Positions 1-5,129 of a stretch of DNA of 5,129 bases are shown piece by piece. Position numbers and translations under genes: made by a program. The notes under the pieces were generated by a model, which made no database searches, was not told the DNA's origin, and saw nothing but the letters and a program-made list of their open reading frames with translations. Source of the DNA: Bacteroidota bacterium (GTDB lineage Bacteria > Bacteroidota > Bacteroidia > UKL13-3); assembly GCA_010027395.1 (NCBI GenBank), contig RGVD01000182.1:1-5129 (forward strand), in the 5' to 3' direction. How positions within the stretch are numbered: the stretch's first letter is position 1; each line of letters starts with the position of its first letter.

Positions 1-248
1 ATATTGGCTTGAGTTATGTTACAAGTAAACCACCAAGAGAATATGGCGTAGTGATTGGCCAAGGAGTATTGACAAATTTATATTTACTCGATTTAACTTG
101 CAGCTATATGCCCAAACACAATTTATTTTTGGATGCGAAATTTACTTTTAGAAAAACCACTAGTGTGTTAAAAGAATTTGAAAATGAATCTGCCTACATT
201 TCTCTGGGCATTCGATTAAACATCGCTTCAAAAAATTGGGATTTTTAA
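1..248 (+). CDS. Outer-membrane beta-barrel protein, C-terminal fragment (Wzi-like?)
   Basis: Only the last 82 codons are present. The frame is open to the left edge (Ile-Gly precede the TTG at 9-11), so that TTG is most likely an internal Leu codon and not a start. The fragment alternates polar and hydrophobic residues in strand-like blocks (GQGVLTNLYLLDLTCSY, NLFLDAKFTFRK, YISLGIRLNIA) and ends in Trp-Asp-Phe. A terminal aromatic after an amphipathic last strand is the usual sorting signal for the BAM machinery, so an outer-membrane barrel is well supported. The pattern GQG-x-x-TNL, then an 'R-K' strand, then a final 'LGIRxN...DF' resembles Bacteroidota Wzi-like capsule-assembly proteins as I remember them. 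The converging polysaccharide genes fit that reading. The family assignment is tentative because the N-terminal part is outside the window. The stop is TAA at 246-248, 13 bases from the end of the converging ligase gene. Confidence 0.6.
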   Translation, partial: IGLSYVTSKPPREYGVVIGQGVLTNLYLLDLTCSYMPKHNLFLDAKFTFRKTTSVLKEFENESAYISLGIRLNIASKNWDF

Positions 249-261
249 TAAATTAAAACAA

Positions 262-1500
262 CTAATCATTTTGCCAGGTGGCCGTTTGATTCAGCGGCAA
301 AAGAATAAATATTAAGCAGTAGGCTACACCCAATTGAGTCTGAAAAAAGGCTTCAAACATTAAGGCAATTAACATGATGATATAGTGCACGCTTAGTAAA
401 GGGTGCTTAAAATTACTATGATAAAGCAAAGGAAAAAGCAAGCAAAATATAAACAGCAATAATCCAATAATACCAGTTGCGGCTAAGTAAAATAAAAATT
501 GATTGTGCGGAATAATCTTCTTTGTTACCTCAGGATACTTTGTAGTCCACATATAATCACTCAAATCTTGCAAATCTCCCAAGCCGCTGCCCATTAGCCA
601 TGAGGTACTATCTGTAATGGCAATAGCGATGCGGCATGAAGCCACCCTACTACCTAAAGATTGATTATTAATATTGCCATTTTCAGTGCTTGAAATATCA
701 TTTCGAGTATTTTCAACTTTATTTCTAATAGTTGGAGAAAGTAAAAAAGTAGTAAAACCAATCAACAGAGAAAAAAACAAACTTAAAACACCTGTTTTAT
801 ATTGCTTTTTGATAAATATGAATTTATAAAACTCAATTAATATTAATACATAAATAGCTAGTAAGCCACTTCGAACCGAGAAAATATGCAAAAAAGTAAA
901 TAGTAGTATACCTATAGAGGCAATCAAATATCTTTCATTTTTATTAAAAGCATAAAATTGGTGTTTGTATAGATAATAAGCAACATAAATGGCAAAAGCA
1001 ATCATAATGCTAAAAGTAGGATGATGACTAACAATGGTAGGCATAACTTGACTTTGTAAATACATCTGATTAATTATTTCACTGTTATTAACATAGTTGA
1101 TAAAGGCATCTAATGATATGATAAATACACCCAATAAAAAAAAATAATAAATCAACATAAACTGCCTATTGCTAAGAGGCTTAAAAAAGATAAATGCTAA
1201 TGGCAGAACTAAAAATGGTAATTGAATTTGCAGTCGCTCAAATAGATAATCAAAGTTATTTGAATAAAATAATGAAGGCAGTAAGAACAAAAACAAACCA
1301 GAAAGAACAAGCAAATCTTTACGAGATAATAATTTGGTTTTTGCATGTTTAAGATTTAGGGTAATTATAGCCGTCAAGGCCAATCCAATCATACTTATGC
1401 TAGCAGGGGAACGAGCAGAATCAATTAGAAAAATGCCTGCAATTAACAGACATGAAAAAAAGATAAGCAACCTATCTTGATATGGATTCAGCCATTTCAT
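262..1500 (-). CDS. O-antigen ligase/polymerase-like membrane protein (Wzy_C/WaaL family)
   Basis: A 412-residue, very hydrophobic protein with roughly ten to twelve membrane segments, a normal length for this family. Members either join undecaprenyl-linked glycan to lipid A core or polymerise repeat units on the periplasmic face of the inner membrane. Family marks that can be seen are a mid-protein SHHPTFS segment (about residues 158-164) and a membrane segment entered by Val-Arg-Ser-Gly (Arg210). A long polar loop (about 255-331) carries a Gly-Ser-Arg (Arg285) and the GSGLGD turn, and ends in the His-Asn-Gln motif (His332). A typical ATG-I-I-G-L membrane helix follows. The late EAFFQTQLGV segment is also typical of Bacteroidota members. 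The start ATG lies in an ATGA overlap with the stop of the upstream glycosyltransferase, which implies translational coupling. Sequence alone does not separate ligase from polymerase, and no gene symbol is justified. Confidence 0.85.
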   Translation of the reverse strand: MKWLNPYQDRLLIFFSCLLIAGIFLIDSARSPASISMIGLALTAIITLNLKHAKTKLLSRKDLLVLSGLFLFLLPSLFYSNNFDYLFERLQIQLPFLVLPLAFIFFKPLSNRQFMLIYYFFLLGVFIISLDAFINYVNNSEIINQMYLQSQVMPTIVSHHPTFSIMIAFAIYVAYYLYKHQFYAFNKNERYLIASIGILLFTFLHIFSVRSGLLAIYVLILIEFYKFIFIKKQYKTGVLSLFFSLLIGFTTFLLSPTIRNKVENTRNDISSTENGNINNQSLGSRVASCRIAIAITDSTSWLMGSGLGDLQDLSDYMWTTKYPEVTKKIIPHNQFLFYLAATGIIGLLLFIFCLLFPLLYHSNFKHPLLSVHYIIMLIALMFEAFFQTQLGVAYCLIFILLPLNQTATWQND

Positions 1501-2372
1501 TTGAGCAATATATAATTTTTATATTCGGCTATACTATATCCTAAATATTTCTCAATAAAATAAATGAATTTATTTTTAAAACTTACCTTCACTTTACTTT
1601 GGTTAAATTCAAAATTCCAATTTTTCAGTTTGATTCTCTCAAGAATAACAGCGGGGTGAGTTTCAGAATATCTTTCGGCCTTTTCCACCAAATTATAATC
1701 CCAATCATTGTTTAAGTTTTGTTGACTTTCAATCCAATCATCCGAATGCCACATTTTGTGAAAACCTTTGATCTTTTCAGTCATCTTCATAGGGTGTTTT
1801 ACCCATCCGTAATGAAAAATATTGGCATCTACTTGTTTCACATGTAATTTACTCCCATTGCGAAACCTGAAACCTTGGGCATCTCCATGTGAAATTATGT
1901 TCTTATCATTTCTAATAATCCTAATCTCCTTTTTATAAAAACTCCGGGAAGTGGCCACATAATCATAACTTCCGTAAAAATGAGTATAATTAAATAGCAT
2001 TCCATCAATACTCTTATTTTGTCTGAATTTGAATAAGGCTTGTTTTATGATATCATGATATTTTTCATGAACACATTCATCTGCCTGAATGTAAAAAGCC
2101 CAATCTGCCTTAGGGTTGATTTTGGAAAATGCCTTGTTGGTTTCGTCTGCAAGCACTCTCCCACCCTCCCTCAATTTATCATCCCAAACAGAATTGAAAA
2201 TTTTTATCTTGGGGTTATCAATTGAACGAATATAATTCTCAGTATCATCCTCGCTATCACCCACAAGCACTATCATCTCGTCTACTATAGGTAGTATCGA
2301 AAGTATGGCTTCTCTAATTGGGTAATCGTACTTAATTACGTTACGAGCTATGGTAAAACCGCTTACAAACAT
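1497..2372 (-). CDS. Glycosyltransferase, family 2-like (GT-A fold)
   Basis: A 291-residue cytoplasmic protein expected to transfer a sugar from a nucleotide-sugar donor to a growing surface glycan. The N-terminus VSGFTIARN is the first strand and donor-binding turn of a GT-A domain. VDEMIVLVGDSEDDT (about 30-44) is the second strand with its acidic turn. WDDKLREGGRVLADETNKA (about 63-81) is a conserved helix. WAFYIQADE (about 91-99) supplies the metal-binding acidic motif in place of a classic DxD. Later, HGDAQGFRFRNG and IFHYGWVKHP (about 162-195) are the acceptor-side motifs seen in the Bacteroidota proteins of this type that I recall. I see no membrane segments. The start fits the family N-terminus exactly. 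It is the first gene of a two-gene operon with the ligase-like gene, which it overlaps by four bases. Donor and acceptor sugars cannot be read from sequence. Confidence 0.85.
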   Translation of the reverse strand: MFVSGFTIARNVIKYDYPIREAILSILPIVDEMIVLVGDSEDDTENYIRSIDNPKIKIFNSVWDDKLREGGRVLADETNKAFSKINPKADWAFYIQADECVHEKYHDIIKQALFKFRQNKSIDGMLFNYTHFYGSYDYVATSRSFYKKEIRIIRNDKNIISHGDAQGFRFRNGSKLHVKQVDANIFHYGWVKHPMKMTEKIKGFHKMWHSDDWIESQQNLNNDWDYNLVEKAERYSETHPAVILERIKLKNWNFEFNQSKVKVSFKNKFIYFIEKYLGYSIAEYKNYILLK

Positions 2373-2448
2373 TGTTTCTAGGATTCGTCAAGATTAGTAA
2401 AAATATTAAAAATAGAATAAACTCTTTTGAAAATATTTTATTCGCAGT
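2373..2448. promoter_or_regulatory. Divergent intergenic spacer (promoters for both directions expected)
   Basis: This 76-base, strongly AT-rich spacer separates two genes that start away from each other, so both promoters should lie in or near it. Neither start codon is preceded by a recognisable Shine-Dalgarno sequence, which is common in Bacteroidota, where A-rich leaders are used. For the plus-strand gene the best -7-like match is only 6 of 8 (around 2422-2429), too weak to call. Confidence 0.4.
2389..2396 (-). promoter_or_regulatory. Possible Bacteroidota -7 element for the glycosyltransferase operon
   Basis: On the minus strand this reads TAATCTTG, a 7-of-8 match to the Bacteroidota -7 consensus TAnnTTTG. 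It lies about 17 bases before the glycosyltransferase ATG, so the leader would be very short. I see no convincing TTG -33 partner at the right distance, and an AT-rich spacer gives such matches by chance. Confidence 0.2.
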
Positions 2449-2844
2449 ATGAAAAACCTATTTAAAGTTGGCGATAAAAAAACTTTTGCTAAAATAGTTG
2501 GTGAGACTGATACGGCCAATTTTGATAGTGGAGAAGTTCACCCCGTTTATGCTACCTTTGCACTTGGAAGAGATGTTGAATGGTGCTGTAGGTTGTTTGT
2601 GCTAGAAATGAAAGAGGATGATGAGGAGGGAATTGGTACCTTTTTAAGTATTGAACACCAAAGCCCAGCACTCATTAACAGTCAAGTAATTTTTACCGCT
2701 AGGGTTGAAAGCATTTCAAAGAACGAAATTATTTGTTCTTATGAAGCTAAAGTGGGGGAACGATTGATTGCAGTAGGCAGACAAGGTCAAAAAATTTTAA
2801 AAAAAGTAAAGATAAATCAGATATTCAATTCACTAAGCGTGTAA
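2449..2844 (+). CDS. Hotdog-fold thioesterase, FlK-like
   Basis: A 131-residue, single-domain cytoplasmic protein expected to hydrolyse an acyl-CoA or related thioester. Family features are SGEVHPVYATFALGRDVEW (about 27-45), the acidic stretch KEDDEEGIGT (55-64) and SIEHQSPA (67-74), which marks the central hotdog helix and strand. The late ERLIAVGRQGQKIL (104-117) belongs to the last strands. Thr36, Glu44 and His70 have the same spacing (8 and 26 residues) as the catalytic Thr42, Glu50 and His76 of fluoroacetyl-CoA thioesterase FlK, so the site looks complete. That similarity does not mean fluoroacetate is the substrate; most relatives are unassigned housekeeping or detoxifying thioesterases. 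Length is normal for the family. One base separates its stop from the smpB start, so the two are almost certainly co-transcribed and probably translationally coupled. Confidence 0.8.
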   Translation: MKNLFKVGDKKTFAKIVGETDTANFDSGEVHPVYATFALGRDVEWCCRLFVLEMKEDDEEGIGTFLSIEHQSPALINSQVIFTARVESISKNEIICSYEAKVGERLIAVGRQGQKILKKVKINQIFNSLSV

Positions 2845-2845
2845 G

Positions 2846-3310
2846 ATGGCAGATCAAAAAAAGATTCACATTATTAACAAAAAAGCCAGCTTTGAATACC
2901 AACTGCATACCAAATACAATGCAGGCATTGTTCTTAGTGGTACTGAGGTAAAATCAATTAGGGATGGAAATGCCAATATAAGTGACGCATTTTGTTTTGT
3001 TAAACAAGAAGGTGATAAAACAGAATTGTATATAAAAGGCATGAATGTGGGCATTTGGAAACAAGGTGGGCATTACAACCACGAGCCTTTTGGCGTTAGA
3101 AAACTTCTGTTAAAAAAACTAGAACTACGCAAACTTAAAAACAAAGCCTCAGAGAAAGGTTTTGCCATTGTTCCTTTAAAACTTTATATTTCTGACAGGG
3201 GTTTCGTAAAACTTGAAATAGCCGTGGGACAAGGAAAGAAAGAATTCGATAAACGAGAAAGCATCAAATCTCGTGATGTGGATAGGGATTTAAGAAGGAC
3301 ACTAGCCTAA
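2846..3310 (+). CDS. smpB: SsrA (tmRNA)-binding protein SmpB
   Basis: A 154-residue protein, the usual size for SmpB. It binds the tRNA-like domain of tmRNA and delivers it to stalled ribosomes for trans-translation. Recognisable family blocks are NKKASFEYQLHTKYNAGIVL (about 11-30) and SGTEVKSIRDGNANISDAF, the first strands of the OB-type barrel. These are followed by NHEP...RKLLLKKLELRKL, by the IVPLKLYISDRGFVKLEIAV strands, and by the basic GQGKKEFDKRESIKSRD tail that enters the decoding centre. The region before RKLLL reads HEP-Phe-Gly-Val, where relatives I recall carry an Arg in the second or third place. This is a mild divergence. The start at 2846 follows the thioesterase stop by one base and gives the standard N-terminus. 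The tmRNA gene itself (ssrA) was not seen in this window. Confidence 0.95.
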   Translation: MADQKKIHIINKKASFEYQLHTKYNAGIVLSGTEVKSIRDGNANISDAFCFVKQEGDKTELYIKGMNVGIWKQGGHYNHEPFGVRKLLLKKLELRKLKNKASEKGFAIVPLKLYISDRGFVKLEIAVGQGKKEFDKRESIKSRDVDRDLRRTLA

Positions 3311-3375
3311 CTATCGATCAAAAAAATTCATACAGATTCTAAAATTTACTTTCAAAAACTTCCGGATTTTCTGTC

Positions 3376-3395
3376 GTTGTTTACCTAAAGACAAC
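3376..3395 (+). other. Weak hairpin downstream of smpB
   Basis: GTTGTTT pairs with AGACAAC around a six-base loop, giving seven pairs including one G-U. It lies about 65 bases after the smpB stop. T-rich sequence begins only about 17 bases later, so it is a poor intrinsic terminator. It may still be an mRNA 3'-end stabiliser or chance. Confidence 0.25.
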
Positions 3396-3435
3396 ATGTT
3401 CACTAATGTAATTCTTTTTAGAGATCACTATTATT

Positions 3436-3455
3436 TGGCTATTCATAATAAGCCA
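3436..3455 (+). other. Weak bulged hairpin upstream of gyrB
   Basis: TGGCT-ATT pairs with AAT-AGCCA around a CAT loop with a single bulged A, giving eight pairs. A second small stem (CACTT/AAGTG, 3454-3467) shares two bases with it. It lies roughly 110 bases before gyrB and could be in its leader. No known regulatory RNA family is recognised. Confidence 0.2.
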
Positions 3456-3567
3456 CTTAAAAAAGTGCGTAAAAAATGTGGAAAAACATATAGGAAATAT
3501 CTACTTAACAATTAGGTAAAACAAGGCCATAAGACTATTTTTACCCTTTATTTTTATAACCTATAAA

Positions 3568-5129
3568 ATGAGCACAGACGCAACAGAAAGTAGACAGAAT
3601 TATGACGCCAATAACATTCAGGTGTTAGAAGGCTTGGAAGCAGTGAGAAAAAGGCCTGCCATGTACATTGGAGACATTGGGGCAAGAGGACTTCACCATT
3701 TGGTTTACGAGGTAGTAGATAATTCAATTGATGAGGCATTAGCAGGCTACTGTAAAAACATAACAGTAACCATAAACCCAGGAAACTCCATCACTGTGGT
3801 GGATGATGGTAGAGGTATCCCTACGGGCATTCTTCATGCAGGTGGTAAATTTGATAAAGATACTTACAAAGTTTCAGGTGGTTTGCATGGTGTGGGTGTT
3901 AGTTGTGTTAACGCACTTTCAACCTTGTTAAGAGCAACAGTATACCGCGATGGCAAAATTTGGCAACAAGAATACAGTTGTGGCAAACCATTGTATGATG
4001 TAAAAGAGATAGGCGAAAGCGAAAGAAATGGAACAACCATTTATTTTGAACCAGATACGAGCATTTTCACCACAGGTGATTATAAATACGATACCCTGGC
4101 TTCTCGTATGAGGGAATTATCATATCTAAACAGAGGTATTAGCATTACACTCAGAGACACTCGTCTTGAAGATGGCAATGAAGAAATTAGAGAAGAAACG
4201 TTTTTCAGCGAAGGTGGTCTGAAAGAGTTTGTTAACTACTTAGATGGCACCCGTGAAAAAATGATTCCAGAGCCTATCTACGTAGAAGGTGAAAAAAATG
4301 GAGTGCCAGTAGAGATTGCGATGACTTACAATACAGGTTATGCAGAGAACTTACACTCTTATGTAAATAACATCAATACAATTGAAGGTGGAACACACGT
4401 TGCGGGTTTCCGCAGGGCCTTGACACGTACTTTAAAATCATATGCTGAAAAAGAAGGCATGTTTAAAAACCTGAAATTTGAAATAGCAGGTGACGATTTT
4501 AGAGAAGGTTTAACAGGCGTTATTTCTGTAAAAGTACAAGAGCCTCAATTTGAAGGTCAAACCAAAACCAAATTAGGTAACAGTGATGTTACAGGAGCAG
4601 TTGACATTTGTGTAGGAGAAATGCTAAATAATTACTTGGAAGAAAATCCTCGTGAAGCTAAGATGATTGTGCAAAAGGTAATCCTCGCAGCTACTGCTCG
4701 TCACGCTGCTAAGAAAGCCCGTGATATGGTGCAACGCAAAGGTGCTATGACTGGTAGCGGCTTACCGGGTAAATTAGCGGATTGTCAAGAAACAGATCCA
4801 GCACTTTGTGAGATATATCTTGTAGAGGGAGATTCGGCTGGTGGAACAGCTAAACAAGGCCGTAACCGAGTATTCCAAGCCATTCTGCCGCTGCGTGGTA
4901 AAATCTTGAACGTGGAAAAAGCCATGGAACATAAGATTTATGAGAATGAAGAAATCAAGAATATGTTTACAGGCTTAGGTGTTACTATTGGAACACAAGA
5001 AGATGCCAAAGCTTTAAACTTGGATAAACTTCGTTACCATAAAATCATCATCATGACGGATGCGGACGTGGATGGAAGTCATATCAGAACATTGATTTTG
5101 ACTTTATTCTTCAGATATATGAAAGAGTT
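3568..5129 (+). CDS. gyrB: DNA gyrase subunit B, N-terminal part, with internal 15-residue loss
   Basis: The first 520 codons of GyrB, cut by the right edge. With GyrA it forms the A2B2 enzyme that uses ATP to introduce negative supercoils. The GHKL ATPase domain shows EVVDNSIDEA (48-57; Glu48 and Asn52 match E. coli catalytic Glu42 and Mg-binding Asn46), DDGRGIP (79-85) and the ATP-lid GGLHGVG (104-110). The transducer domain holds the QTKTKLG lysine loop. The Toprim domain has VEGDSAGG (Glu420), RGKILNVEKA and DADVDG (Asp498, 500, 502). The start is the only ATG after an in-frame stop at 3517. Oddity: after Gly87 the usual loop and helix (E. coli about residues 82-96, HPEEGVSAAEVIMT-like) is absent and the sequence goes directly to LHAGGKFDKDTYK. 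Flanking landmarks remain aligned (Arg127 to E. coli Arg136, Thr156 to Thr165), so this is one clean in-frame gap. Identity as GyrB is near certain. ParE is less likely given the domain sequence, and whether this allele is functional is unclear. Confidence 0.95.
   Translation, partial: MSTDATESRQNYDANNIQVLEGLEAVRKRPAMYIGDIGARGLHHLVYEVVDNSIDEALAGYCKNITVTINPGNSITVVDDGRGIPTGILHAGGKFDKDTYKVSGGLHGVGVSCVNALSTLLRATVYRDGKIWQQEYSCGKPLYDVKEIGESERNGTTIYFEPDTSIFTTGDYKYDTLASRMRELSYLNRGISITLRDTRLEDGNEEIREETFFSEGGLKEFVNYLDGTREKMIPEPIYVEGEKNGVPVEIAMTYNTGYAENLHSYVNNINTIEGGTHVAGFRRALTRTLKSYAEKEGMFKNLKFEIAGDDFREGLTGVISVKVQEPQFEGQTKTKLGNSDVTGAVDICVGEMLNNYLEENPREAKMIVQKVILAATARHAAKKARDMVQRKGAMTGSGLPGKLADCQETDPALCEIYLVEGDSAGGTAKQGRNRVFQAILPLRGKILNVEKAMEHKIYENEEIKNMFTGLGVTIGTQEDAKALNLDKLRYHKIIIMTDADVDGSHIRTLILTLFFRYMKE
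3826..3834 (+). other. gyrB: Junction of the 45-base in-frame gap in gyrB
   Basis: Codons Gly87-Ile88-Leu89 join PTG directly to LHAGGKF. In GyrB relatives about 15 residues lie between, including the SALEVVMT-type helix before the ATP lid. The exact breakpoint is ambiguous by one codon, because the Ile could belong to either side. No stop or frameshift accompanies it. Confidence 0.8.

Larger units (their letters stand above)
3311..3567. other. Non-coding spacer between smpB and gyrB
   Basis: 257 AT-rich bases with no credible gene on either strand. The gyrB promoter should lie here, but I find no good TTG / TAnnTTTG pair. Two weak hairpins (3376-3395 and 3436-3455) are the only structures I see, and neither is followed by a clear T-tract, so no terminator is called. 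An in-frame TAA at 3517-3519, with no other ATG after it, fixes the gyrB start at 3568. Confidence 0.6.

Noticed and set aside
249..261. Bidirectional terminator between the barrel gene and the ligase gene
   Set aside because: The 13-base gap and its flanks contain no GC-rich inverted repeat.
2040..2225. Open frame of 61 codons on the plus strand
   Set aside because: It lies antisense within the well-supported glycosyltransferase gene and its translation resembles no family; it is a chance frame.
2866..3054. Open frame of 62 codons on the minus strand
   Set aside because: It is fully antisense to smpB, whose protein is clearly conserved.
3311..3567. tmRNA (ssrA) or tRNA gene next to smpB
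   Set aside because: No tRNA-like acceptor/T-arm sequence, CCA end or tag-peptide frame could be found, and the spacer is too short for a tmRNA plus promoters.
3554..3739. Open frame of 61 codons on the minus strand
   Set aside because: It is antisense to the start of gyrB, with no recognisable protein features.
3826..3834. Frameshift or pseudogene call for gyrB
   Set aside because: The gap is a multiple of three and the frame remains open with conserved motifs to the window edge, so the gene is not obviously broken at the reading-frame level.

Overview
The window reads as an AT-rich stretch of a Bacteroidota chromosome, probably Cytophagales-like. The evidence is the style of the GyrB, SmpB and glycosyltransferase proteins, the absence of clear Shine-Dalgarno sequences, and an outer-membrane protein ending in a C-terminal Phe. 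The lineage is inferred from remembered family sequences, not from a search.

Layout: (1) About 3-248 (+) is the C-terminal end of an outer-membrane beta-barrel protein that is cut by the left edge and resembles the Wzi-like capsule-assembly family. (2) Positions 262-2372 (-) hold a two-gene operon: a GT2-type glycosyltransferase (1497-2372), then an O-antigen ligase/polymerase-like multi-pass membrane protein (262-1500). The two overlap by an ATGA, and the operon converges on the barrel gene. (3) Positions 2373-2448 are a short divergent spacer. (4) Positions 2449-3310 (+) hold a FlK-like hotdog thioesterase followed after one base by smpB, the tmRNA-binding protein of trans-translation. (5) Positions 3311-3567 are non-coding, with two weak hairpins. 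(6) Position 3568 to the right edge (+) is gyrB, which runs off the window.

The left half looks like surface-polysaccharide biosynthesis: the glycosyltransferase adds sugar, the ligase/polymerase handles the lipid-linked glycan in the inner membrane, and the barrel protein may act at the outer membrane. The right half is housekeeping: ribosome rescue and DNA supercoiling, plus a small acyl-CoA-type thioesterase of unknown substrate.

The most striking observation is in gyrB. The reading frame is open and conserved throughout, but about 15 residues that normally follow the DDGRGIPTG motif of the ATPase site are missing. These would form the helix leading to the ATP lid (E. coli GyrB about residues 82-96). 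Residue offsets against E. coli are constant at +6 before this point and -9 for the next roughly 70 residues, so it is a clean 45-base in-frame loss. It could be a real unusual gyrase, a defective allele, or a sequence or assembly error. I see no sign of a new multi-gene system, CRISPR array, mobile element or RNA gene.
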